DNA from: Planctomycetes bacterium syqfu
GTDB lineage: Bacteria; Planctomycetota; Phycisphaerae; Phycisphaerales; Phycisphaeraceae
DNA length: 64,000 nucleotides
Reading direction: 5' to 3'
NCBI GenBank assembly: GCA_020974905.1
Contig: CP087563.1
Span: 6,696,001-6,760,000, forward strand
Both the position numbers and the translations under genes were made by a program. Numbering within the stretch: the stretch's first letter is position 1; each line of letters starts with the position of its first letter. Shown piece after piece: positions 38,120 to 46,169 of the stretch. The notes beneath the pieces are model-generated. The model saw only the letters and a program-made list of their open reading frames with translations, searched no databases and was not told where the DNA came from.

Positions 38120-39220
38120 TTATGGGTCTGATGCAATGGGCTGAAAATAGAGATCAGCCAATGCCAGATGGGCAGCATTACAGGCACTGCGGGTACCAGC
38201 TTCTGGCCAGAGATCAAATTCAATGCGCTGGATCAATTGCTTAAGAAGATATCGTTTGGTTTGATTAATTGTTTGGTGGATCAAGTTCTGGCTGTGAGGT
38301 AAATGACTGGCCATGATGACATGCGAAGCCCTGGTGAAATTGATGACATTAGCTATCCCCATCGCCAGCAAATCGATCATTCTTGTCATGGCGGGATGAT
38401 CCAACATGTCATCAGCCAAGGCCTGCGCCAGTTTGATTGGCAAGCCATGAGCTTTTAAATCCACCGAATCGCAAATGCGCTCCAGGCAACCTGTCCCTCC
38501 ACAGTAACAGGTTTGAGTGGGCACATTCATGCGCATATGCCCCAGTTCGTTGGCACCGCTGATGCACCCGCGATTGGGGATGCCGTTAACAATGAAGCTT
38601 GATCCCATTGAGCCGTCTTCAAAGAAAATCAATAACGTATCTTCTTCGGGAGGGCATTTGGCGTTAAGCAGCCAGCGTGCAGCGATCGCATACGCTTCAG
38701 GTTCGATGCTGATCGTCACATCACCTGCTGCGCGATAGAGATTCGCCAGTGACACGGCATGTTGCTTTTTGAATGCCTGAGAGAGAACGCTCTGTTTTTT
38801 TTCACGGTCGATAAAGCCTGGGATGGAAACGCCGATACCCAGTGTTTGCTCATTAATCAGTTCTTCAAGCATCTGTTGAGCTTTGTCCATCAGCGATCGT
38901 GTCGAGGTTCTGCATTTCAAAGGGCGGGTCACTGGTTTGCCGTACAGGTCAAACCGACCGATTTCCAGTGCCTGGGGTTGCAGCGACAAGCCAATGACAT
39001 GTCGCGTCTGCGTGTCGATCTGCAATGGGGTGCGTGGACGGCCGACACTTTTGGGATTGGGAGCCTGCTCCTGGATAATGCCATGCGTCAAAAGCTCGGT
39101 CATATCGTCATAAACCGTATTTCGCCGAATTCCCAGTTTCTCCACCAGTTCCGTTCGACTCAGAGGGCCTTGGGTAAACAGTGTGAACAATTGCTTTTTT
39201 TGTCGCGCGTGTAATTGCAT
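38120..39220 (-). CDS. ROK-family transcriptional regulator (NagC/XylR-like)
   Basis: A 366-residue regulator. The N-terminal winged helix is LSRTELVEKLGIRRNTVYDD. The rest is a ROK fold with the SGANELGHMRM segment and the zinc motif CYCGGTGCLE. The DxGxT phosphate-binding motif of ROK kinases is absent (IGLSLQPQALEIG), so it is a regulator rather than a sugar kinase. The ATG at 39220 starts just before the DNA-binding domain; the longer frame to 39289 adds a Cys-rich leader unlikely to be real. It diverges from the isomerase/oxidoreductase/transport cluster starting at 39358 and is its likely regulator, responding to a sugar or sugar phosphate. Regulation of amino-sugar genes would fit NagC-type relatives. 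Confidence 0.8.
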   Translation of the reverse strand: MQLHARQKKQLFTLFTQGPLSRTELVEKLGIRRNTVYDDMTELLTHGIIQEQAPNPKSVGRPRTPLQIDTQTRHVIGLSLQPQALEIGRFDLYGKPVTRPLKCRTSTRSLMDKAQQMLEELINEQTLGIGVSIPGFIDREKKQSVLSQAFKKQHAVSLANLYRAAGDVTISIEPEAYAIAARWLLNAKCPPEEDTLLIFFEDGSMGSSFIVNGIPNRGCISGANELGHMRMNVPTQTCYCGGTGCLERICDSVDLKAHGLPIKLAQALADDMLDHPAMTRMIDLLAMGIANVINFTRASHVIMASHLPHSQNLIHQTINQTKRYLLKQLIQRIEFDLWPEAGTRSACNAAHLALADLYFQPIASDP

Positions 39221-39357
39221 GTGGGGTGAATCATAGCATTGTTGGCAGCAAAGAGAAGACTTGACACAATAAAGAACATGTCCGATCATAATTAGGGGCG
39301 TGATTCAAACAGTCATATCAAACGTTATTGACAAGTGTAATGAAGGTGGTAAACAAC

Positions 39358-40206
39358 ATGATCAAATCCATTAGCTACTGGTCCTTTGAACAGGGCTTGG
39401 CAGGGACGCACCCCATTGACCTTGCGTTGGCCCAAGCTTCCGAAGCAGGCTTTGAAGCCGTGGAACTGGCGATTGGTGCAGACGGTGCTTTTCACGTCGA
39501 CATGACCGAGACACAATGCAGCGCGATCAGCAAGCAGATTGCACAGTCCGGCATCGGTGTGCCAACCGTGGCTGCCGGTTTGAGTTGGGGGTGCAATCCG
39601 GTCAGTGATGAAGCATGGGTGCGTGAGCAATCCATCCAGATGCATGCCAAAGCACTCAGGTTGACCGGTGCCATTGGCGCCAAAGCCATGTTGATGGTTC
39701 CCGGTTATATCGGTGGACCGATTGGTGCAGGTGGCCCGGTTCGGTATGACAAGGCATTGGATCGGCTGCGTGATGCCGTTGATCAATTGCTGCCTGTTGC
39801 TGAGCAGGCCGACGTCGAACTGTGTCTGGAGAATGTCTGGAACGGCTTGTTCTATTCACCTTTGGAGTTCAACCGTTTTATCGATTCGTTTAATGTCTCT
39901 CGTCTGGGCATTTACTTTGATGTCGGTAATCTGTTGGGCTATCACCAACATCCACCACATTGGATTGAACTATTGGCTCATCGCATCAAGCGCGTTCACA
40001 TCAAGGATTACATTGAAAACTTCGGCTTTGTCGGGGGTTTTTCGTTTACCAGTCTTGACGCAGGGCAGGTGCCTTGGCAAGAAACGATGCGGGCACTTAA
40101 GCAAATCGGTTACGACCAGACGATCACAGCGGAGATGCTGCCATGGGATCCAGGCTTGCTCAAACGTACCAGCCTGGAGATGGATCGCATCATGACCCTG
40201 GTGTGA
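39358..40206 (+). CDS. Sugar phosphate isomerase/epimerase (xylose isomerase-like TIM barrel)
   Basis: A 282-residue cytoplasmic TIM-barrel protein of the xylose-isomerase-like / AP-endonuclease 2 superfamily. Metal-ligand positions typical of the family are seen: E in ELCLENVWNG, D and H in YFDVGNLLGYHQHPP, H in RVHIKDYI and E in ITAEMLPWDP. The ATG at 39358 has AAGGTGG about 8 nt upstream; earlier in-frame starts at 39340 and 39328 are less likely. It probably isomerises or epimerises a keto-sugar or sugar acid. A Gfo/Idh/MocA oxidoreductase gene follows 58 bp later; this pairing is common in sugar and inositol catabolism. The exact substrate is unknown. Confidence 0.8.
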   Translation: MIKSISYWSFEQGLAGTHPIDLALAQASEAGFEAVELAIGADGAFHVDMTETQCSAISKQIAQSGIGVPTVAAGLSWGCNPVSDEAWVREQSIQMHAKALRLTGAIGAKAMLMVPGYIGGPIGAGGPVRYDKALDRLRDAVDQLLPVAEQADVELCLENVWNGLFYSPLEFNRFIDSFNVSRLGIYFDVGNLLGYHQHPPHWIELLAHRIKRVHIKDYIENFGFVGGFSFTSLDAGQVPWQETMRALKQIGYDQTITAEMLPWDPGLLKRTSLEMDRIMTLV

Positions 40207-40264
40207 TCAACAACATTGGCTGTCATGTGTCAATCGTGAATGAAAGACTTTGGGAGAAATTGCA

Positions 40265-41284
40265 ATGATCAATATCGGTGTCATCGGCTTGGGAATGATG
40301 GGTTCAACGCATCTGGATGTCTATGCAAATCATCCGTTGGCCAATGTCGTTGCTGTTTGCGACATTAAGGAAAATATTCTCAAGGGTGAGGATAAAGCCC
40401 AGGGTAATATTGAAGGTCAGGCAGAAGGTGGATTCGATTTTCAAGCACCGGGACTCAAAAAGTACACCGATGCCATGCAGTTGATCAACGATCCAAAGGT
40501 GCAGTTGGTGGACATCTGTCTACCGACACCTGATCACGTGACATTCGGTACCGCCGCGTTGGAAGCCGGTAAGCATTTACTGATGGAGAAACCTTTGGGG
40601 CGTAATGCTCAGGAAACGCAGGCACTCATCGATGCGGCTTCCAAGGCCAAGGGCATGAGCATGTGCGCAATGTGCATGCGATTCTGGCCCGGATGGGATT
40701 GGCTTAAACAACAAGTCGAAAACCAAACCTATGGTAAAGTCCTTGCAGCCACCTTCCGTCGTGTGACTTCGCATCCAGCGCGTGATTTTTATATGGAAGG
40801 GGATTCCTGTGGCGGCGCCATTTTGGATTTACATATTCACGACACCGATTTTATCAAGCATTTATTTGGGATGCCCAAGGCGGTGTATAGTGCTGGATAC
40901 CCACACCCGACGACGAGGACCGATCATGTGGTGACGCATTATCAATATGACGATATCCCATTGGTCGTCGCTGAGGGGGGATGGACCATGACCGATGGCT
41001 ATGGTTTTACGATGCAGTACACCGTCAATTTTGAAAATGCGACAGCCGTGTTTGATCTGGCTCAGCCTCAACCGTTGAAAGTGATTCAAAAGGGGCAGGA
41101 ACCTCAAGTCATCTTACTTGCCACGGGCATGGGGTATGAATATGAGTTGGACTATCTGCTGCAATGTCTTGATGCGGGGAAACAGCCGGACCGTGTGACG
41201 TTTGCTGATGCCGCGGACGCAGTGAAAATCGTGAATGCAGAGGCTCAAAGTATTGCGTCAGGTCAGATTGTTTCGTTGGCATAA
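40265..41284 (+). CDS. Gfo/Idh/MocA-family oxidoreductase
   Basis: A 339-residue NAD(P)-dependent oxidoreductase. The Rossmann motif is INIGVIGLGMMGSTHLDVY at residue 2-20; MEKPLGRNAQETQALID carries the EKP signature, and the C-terminal domain has the DLHIHDTDFIKHLFG segment with the conserved HxxD. GGGAG lies upstream of the ATG at 40265. It probably oxidises a sugar or sugar acid to a keto form together with the isomerase encoded upstream. Cytoplasmic. It belongs to the same run of genes as the isomerase; the PIG-L gene downstream has its own candidate promoter, so it may be expressed separately. Confidence 0.85.
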   Translation: MINIGVIGLGMMGSTHLDVYANHPLANVVAVCDIKENILKGEDKAQGNIEGQAEGGFDFQAPGLKKYTDAMQLINDPKVQLVDICLPTPDHVTFGTAALEAGKHLLMEKPLGRNAQETQALIDAASKAKGMSMCAMCMRFWPGWDWLKQQVENQTYGKVLAATFRRVTSHPARDFYMEGDSCGGAILDLHIHDTDFIKHLFGMPKAVYSAGYPHPTTRTDHVVTHYQYDDIPLVVAEGGWTMTDGYGFTMQYTVNFENATAVFDLAQPQPLKVIQKGQEPQVILLATGMGYEYELDYLLQCLDAGKQPDRVTFADAADAVKIVNAEAQSIASGQIVSLA

Positions 41285-41564
41285 TTTTTCACATATCACC
41301 CAAGATCCAAACCGTTCCAGGGCCAGAGAGTTAAGCAAAATAGCCTGTTGAAGCATTGGGTTTATACACATTCACACATCGATTGGGTTTACGGTTCATT
41401 ACCGTGGACTTCATCATTTTGTGGCTGCGGTCCTTGGGGGTCTGGGGATGAGGTGCAACTCACCCAAAAACTAACATTGAAAATGGAGTAGGATTCGGGG
41501 GAATACGCTGGCTGGCTGAATATCGTCATCATCACAATTAAGCCAATTTGTATCGGTACTGCTA
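41285..41564. other. Intergenic region without a gene
   Basis: I see no coding region here. The only structures noticed are a direct repeat ATTGGGTTTA at 41355-41364 and 41382-41391 (27-bp period) and a small hairpin ACGGT-TCATT-ACCGT just after it. These could be regulatory sites for the promoter at 41565, but there is no other support. Confidence 0.4.
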
Positions 41565-41594
41565 TTGACTATTAAGTAACACATGCGATACAAT
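41565..41594 (+). promoter_or_regulatory. Candidate promoter of the PIG-L/NagB/transporter operon
   Basis: TTGACT (41565-41570) and TACAAT (41589-41594) are spaced by 18 bp. This is the best promoter-like match in the window. It overlaps the earliest in-frame ATG of the next gene (41583), so translation more likely starts at 41625. It would drive the operon of deacetylase, NagB-like, transporter, esterase and fucosidase genes. Confidence 0.5.
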
Positions 41595-41624
41595 GTTGTC
41601 CCGTTTGATGAAATGGAAGTGATG

Positions 41625-42407
41625 ATGTCGAAAGTAAACACCGTTCTTGTCTTGATGGCACACCCCGATGACGCGGAGATTCTCTGTGGGGGGACGCTGA
41701 TTCGCCTGGCGCAGTTGGGGTGGCAAGTTCACATCGCAACGGCTGCCAATGGTGATTGCGGCTCGGCAGAATTAGGTCGTGACGAGATCGCGGCGGTGCG
41801 GCATCTCGAAGCCCAGGAAGCCGTTACAAAGATCGGCGGGACCTATCACTGCCTTGGGATCAGCGATGTGCAAGTGGCTTATACACCAACGAACATCTGC
41901 AAGGCGATCGATCTGCTTCGTAGGGTGAATCCCACGTTGGTGATCACGCATCCGCGGCAGGACTACATGCTCGATCATGAACAGACGCATCTTTTGGCAC
42001 GGGCAGCCAGTTTTGCCTTTGCCATTCCCAATGCTTCGACATTGCCCTTGCCCGAGAGTGCAGTCGTACCCCATCTTTATTATGCCGATCCGCTGGAAGG
42101 ACGCGATCCTTACTCTGGCGAAGTGGTGGAGCCGACCTCTCTGATTGACATATCCGATGTGATGCAGGCCAAGAGCCAGATGTTGGCCTGCCATGTGTCA
42201 CAGCGCGAATGGTTACGCAAGCATCACGGTATGGATGAATACATTGATGCGATGCAGCGTCATGGCGCGATGCGTGGACAGCTATGTCACTGCGATTATG
42301 CCGAGGCCTTTGTCCAGCATCGTGGACATGCCTACCCGCAGAACGATTTGTTGAGTCGTTTACTTGAATCTTCAAACCTCACAACAAAAGAGGCAATTCA
42401 TGACTAG
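41625..42407 (+). CDS. PIG-L (LmbE-like) family deacetylase
   Basis: A 260-residue zinc-dependent de-N-acetylase of the LmbE/PIG-L family. The zinc and catalytic motif is [15 protein letters not shown] at residue 10-24 (His, Asp, Asp), with a later [16 protein letters not shown] segment that supplies the third zinc ligand region. Family members remove acetyl groups from N-acetylglucosaminyl compounds. Cytoplasmic, no signal peptide. The start at 41625 follows GGAAG by 5 nt and lies downstream of the candidate promoter. It overlaps the NagB-like gene by 8 bp, so deacetylation and deamination of an amino sugar may be consecutive steps. This order agrees with GlcNAc-type catabolism but remains an inference. 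Confidence 0.85.
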   Translation: MSKVNTVLVLMAHPDDAEILCGGTLIRLAQLGWQVHIATAANGDCGSAELGRDEIAAVRHLEAQEAVTKIGGTYHCLGISDVQVAYTPTNICKAIDLLRRVNPTLVITHPRQDYMLDHEQTHLLARAASFAFAIPNASTLPLPESAVVPHLYYADPLEGRDPYSGEVVEPTSLIDISDVMQAKSQMLACHVSQREWLRKHHGMDEYIDAMQRHGAMRGQLCHCDYAEAFVQHRGHAYPQNDLLSRLLESSNLTTKEAIHD

Positions 42408-43337
42408 AGCAATGAGTAAAGTGGCACCGGATTGGTGGGACTACACAACGTTGGATGAGCAGATTCTTTCGGATGCTGCAACGCTATCCGTCAAAGATCT
42501 TGAGCAGTTGTCACGACCTGGCTTCCAGGTGCGAATTTATGACACGCTCCAGGAGTTGTATTGCGCTCAGGCATTGGAATATATCACGGCCTGGCAGCAG
42601 TCCACGCCGGACAACCCTTGCGGGATTTGCGGACCGATTGGGCCGACGGAACAATTGCCACTGGTGGCCCAGATGGTCAACAGCATTGGGTTGGACCTGG
42701 CAAAACATGAGGCTCATTTCTGGGGGATGGACGAATGGGTTGATGCAGAAGATGAGCCCGTGGGCATTGATTTCCCATTGTCTTTTGCCAAGGCTGATTG
42801 TGATTTGTGCTTTAATCGTATTGACTCGAATTTGATGATGCCCAAGGCCAATCTGCATTTCCCTGTGGGCGATCTGTCTCAATACAGTGACAGTTATGAT
42901 CAGATACGTTGCCTGGTGATGCAGGGGGGCAGGGGGAAGTCAAGCACTGGGCGTTTAACGATCCGCCCAAGCGTGAAGGGGCATACACGCAACAACCGCC
43001 TAGCCCGGAAGTCTATCGTCAACTGGGGACACGCGTGACGGACTTGCATCCGATGACCGTGATCCAGAATGCTCGGACATCCGGTGGGGGGTATGTGCCC
43101 CAGATCCCCACGCGTGCCTGTACGGTTGGCCCCAAGGAAACATGGAAGGCAGACCGCGTGTCCATCTGGCATCCGGGGCACCATGACAATCCCTTTGGCA
43201 TTCGCCTTTCGGCATTGATGATCAGCAAGAAAATCGTTGACACGTCGGTTCCCATGTCTCTGTTGGCTGATCACCCTGATGTGGTCTTCAGCTATTACCG
43301 TCATGGTATCGGTGAAGTGTCTGTGCAGATGCACTAA
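42400..43337 (+). pseudogene. Glucosamine-6-phosphate deaminase-like (NagB family), frameshifted
   Basis: Two frames together encode one NagB/6-phosphogluconolactonase-like protein of about 312 residues. The first part, from ATG 42400 (AGAGG upstream), contains [43 protein letters not shown] and ends in order at LVMQGG. The second part, in the next frame, continues [19 protein letters not shown] through [25 protein letters not shown] to the end. The join lies in the run GGGGGG at 42924-42929; one extra G gives an uninterrupted protein. This could be an assembly error in a homopolymer, a real inactivation, or a slippage site. If intact it would be a sugar-phosphate deaminase/isomerase acting after the PIG-L enzyme. 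The transporter gene follows 15 bp later. Confidence 0.75.
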
Positions 43338-43352
43338 ATGATTGGATGAGCA

Positions 43353-46145
43353 ATGATGATGATCGCAAATAGACGGTTGGATTTGCCACGGGCTCGGTAT
43401 TGTCGATCGCTTTTTTTTGTGTTTGCCCTATTGTTCGGTGTGACTGTTTCGCGTGCGCATGGTGGTTGGATCGAAGACAAAGACGGTGTGACGGTGATTC
43501 ATCTGACGATTGCCAATCTACCTGATCCAGCCAATACTGGCACTGCATCGCGTGCTGATGTGGCAGCCGTGCAGGCATTCGAGAATCGTTTTAGCGAGAT
43601 TTTTGCCCGTAAATATGCTGTCCAATACAAAGCGAATCCTGAGGTTTACGGTCAATACAACTGGGACAACGTTGTCGTGAAACTGGAGCGTTTTGCCGGC
43701 CTTCAGGTTCAGGGGGTGGAGACGGATTTGCTGGCCATTGCAGGCGATATGGCACCGGATGTGCTGTATGTGAACTTTCGCAAAAGTGACACCTACATTC
43801 GTAACGGCTTTCTCTATCCACTGGATCAATGGCTCGATGATGTACCGCAGGATGAACTCAATGCACGGGTGCATGACAGTATCTGGCCAGTGATCAAACG
43901 TAAAGGCCACGATGGTGAGAAGCATGTCTGGGCGATGCCATATGGTGGGGCGTTGGGCAAAGTTCTGCTTTTCCGGAAGGATCGTTTTGATGAGAACAAT
44001 ATTCCCTATCCAGACGCAAATTGGACATGGGAGCAACTCTTCGATGCTGCTAAAAAACTGACTGATCCGGTCAGGGATTACTATGGTCTGCAATTGGGAC
44101 GTGGGCAGTACGAATCGTGGTATTGGATCACCTTCCTCTGGTCTGCCGGGGGTGAGGTGATGGTTTACAACGAGCAGACCGACCAGTGGCGATGCGCTTT
44201 TAACAGTCAAGCAGCGGTTACCGCATTGGATTTTTATACGCGTCTGAGTGCTGAAAAATGGATTGATGACAATGGCATCGTGCGTCGCGGTTATAGTTCC
44301 AAAGATGCTGGCGACTCCAGCACCAAGTGGAGCCAGGGTAAGATCGGGATGCAGTTCAGTTATATCGATGAAAAACTGTTCTCGTCGATTAATCCAGATG
44401 TGACGGGCATGGTACCTGTGCCTTTGGGATACGCCAATGAGCAGGGCCAGCGTGTTCGTGGTGGTGAACTCAATAGCCGAATGTACGGCATCTTCGCGGG
44501 AGTCGATCATCCTGCGATTCGTGATGCAGCGTTTGAGTACATCTGGTTCTACGACTCGGATCAGGCCACAGCCATCAAGACAAAGATCATGGTCGAGGGT
44601 GGTTTGGGACGGTTTGTTAACCCCAAGTACCTCGAAAAATACGGCTATAAAGACGTACTGCAACTGACTGAACCCGGTTGGGCCAGGACGTTTGAAATTG
44701 CAGTGGATACCGGCAAACCTGAACCTTATGGGCGAAACAGCAATGTGGCTTATGAAATGATGTCTCTTCCAATCCAGGAAGCGGAGCAGATGCTTATCAA
44801 TGGCGAACTCTCGGATGACGAGCAGGTTCGACGTGAGCAACTCAAAGCGGTCCTGGATGCTGCAGTTGCCAAAGCCAATGAGAAGATGATCGGGATTCTG
44901 ACACCCGAGCAGAAGCGCAATCGTCGCATTACCGCTGCCATCGTACTGGTCGGGATTGTCATTGCGTTTGGCCTGGTGTTCCGCAAAGTGATACGAGCCT
45001 TCACCCCTCCCAGCGCCTCGGCTGACGGCAGCCAGGTTCGCTGGGGGTTTAAAAAATACTGGAACGCTTATCTGCTGTTGATCCCAGCGGCTCTGACGAT
45101 TCTTGTCTGGCATTATGTCCCGCTGGACCGAGGCTCGGCAATGGCGTTCATGGACTATAACATCATGGGCGGGTCAACCTTCACAGGCTTGGAAAACTTC
45201 GGCAATGTACTTTATGACAGCCAGTGGTGGGAGTCGGTGTACAACTCACTACGCTATTGTTTTCTGGTGGTGTCACTGACCTTCCTGCCGCCGATTCTAT
45301 TGGCGATTCTGTTACAGGAAGTACCCAAAGGCAAGATTCTGTTTCGCACGATTTTTTACCTGCCTGCGGTGATCACTGGTTTGGTCACGATGCTGTTGTG
45401 GAAGATGTTCTACGCACCCTCGGAAGCTGGTGCGCTCAATCGTGTGTTGATGATGGTGCCGGCAGGTGTCTATATGGTCTTGGGTCTGGTGTTGCTTTTT
45501 ATCTGTGTCCAATTCGGCCGACGCTTGATTTTTCATGAGTCCACCGGACCGGGATTGGCTTTCTTCGCTGCTGGTTTGTTGCTTTGCTACGCCAGTATCT
45601 CGTTAGCATCACCGATTCTATTTCCGACCGACGAACATATGGGACGTTGGATCGTGATGTTCGTACCGCGTTTATTGAGCACTTTGCCCGAACCCTACCA
45701 GTGGTTAAGCAATAGCAACACCGCGATGGTGGCTTGCGTGATTCCCATGGTCTGGGCGGGGATGGGACCGGGCTGCCTGATTTATCTGGCCGCACTCAAG
45801 GGCATTCCCGATGACTTCTACGAAGCAGCCGATTTGGATGGTGCGGGTTTTGTCGACAAGATTCTGTTTGTGGTGTTCCCGATTTTAAAACCACTGGTGA
45901 TCATCAACTTTGTCGGCGTCTTCATCGGGGCATGGATGAGTTCGGCCAATATTCTGGCCATGACCGGTGGCGGGGCCAATACTGAAGTGGCCGGACTACG
46001 GATTTTTTACGAAGCCTTTACCTATCTGAAAATGGGTCCTGCGACCGCCATGGCCTGGCTGCTGGGTTTCATGATGATCGGATTTACCGTTTACCAACTG
46101 CGTATTCTCAGTCGACTCGAATTCAAAACCACCGGCAAGAAGTAG
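43353..46145 (+). CDS. ABC sugar importer: solute-binding protein fused to MalF-type permease (copy 2)
   Basis: A 930-residue paralogue of the protein at 5228-8008 with the same architecture. There is a signal-like helix (SLFFVFALLFGVTV) and a family 1 sugar-binding domain starting GWIEDKDGVTVIHL. The linker helix is near residues 525-545. The MalF-type permease has the same extra pair of helices and the EAA loop DDFYEAADLDGAGFVDKILF. The C-terminal ~120 residues are almost identical to copy 1, including LEFKTTGKK at the end. The binding domain differs more, so the substrate may differ. GGATGAG precedes the ATG cluster at 43353-43361; which ATG is used is uncertain. The partner permease follows after 24 bp. 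Neighbouring deacetylase, fucosidase and esterase genes suggest a fucosylated or N-acetylated oligosaccharide as substrate. Confidence 0.87.
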   Translation: MMMIANRRLDLPRARYCRSLFFVFALLFGVTVSRAHGGWIEDKDGVTVIHLTIANLPDPANTGTASRADVAAVQAFENRFSEIFARKYAVQYKANPEVYGQYNWDNVVVKLERFAGLQVQGVETDLLAIAGDMAPDVLYVNFRKSDTYIRNGFLYPLDQWLDDVPQDELNARVHDSIWPVIKRKGHDGEKHVWAMPYGGALGKVLLFRKDRFDENNIPYPDANWTWEQLFDAAKKLTDPVRDYYGLQLGRGQYESWYWITFLWSAGGEVMVYNEQTDQWRCAFNSQAAVTALDFYTRLSAEKWIDDNGIVRRGYSSKDAGDSSTKWSQGKIGMQFSYIDEKLFSSINPDVTGMVPVPLGYANEQGQRVRGGELNSRMYGIFAGVDHPAIRDAAFEYIWFYDSDQATAIKTKIMVEGGLGRFVNPKYLEKYGYKDVLQLTEPGWARTFEIAVDTGKPEPYGRNSNVAYEMMSLPIQEAEQMLINGELSDDEQVRREQLKAVLDAAVAKANEKMIGILTPEQKRNRRITAAIVLVGIVIAFGLVFRKVIRAFTPPSASADGSQVRWGFKKYWNAYLLLIPAALTILVWHYVPLDRGSAMAFMDYNIMGGSTFTGLENFGNVLYDSQWWESVYNSLRYCFLVVSLTFLPPILLAILLQEVPKGKILFRTIFYLPAVITGLVTMLLWKMFYAPSEAGALNRVLMMVPAGVYMVLGLVLLFICVQFGRRLIFHESTGPGLAFFAAGLLLCYASISLASPILFPTDEHMGRWIVMFVPRLLSTLPEPYQWLSNSNTAMVACVIPMVWAGMGPGCLIYLAALKGIPDDFYEAADLDGAGFVDKILFVVFPILKPLVIINFVGVFIGAWMSSANILAMTGGGANTEVAGLRIFYEAFTYLKMGPATAMAWLLGFMMIGFTVYQLRILSRLEFKTTGKK

Positions 46146-46169
46146 TGCAACCTATACGGAACCTGCCCC

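Noticed and set aside
39260-39338. Imperfect inverted repeat CTTGACACAATAA / TTATTGACAAG between the ROK gene and the isomerase gene
   Set aside because: The arms match only in part and are 50 bp apart, so an operator for the ROK regulator cannot be supported from this alone.
43518-45113. 531-codon open frame on the minus strand opposite the second importer gene
   Set aside because: It mirrors the codon pattern of the plus-strand gene, whose product has clear homology to copy 1; no domain, start signal or sensible composition is seen on the minus strand. The same holds for the minus-strand frames at 5411-5974, 14373-15164, 22693-23220 and 27567-28244.
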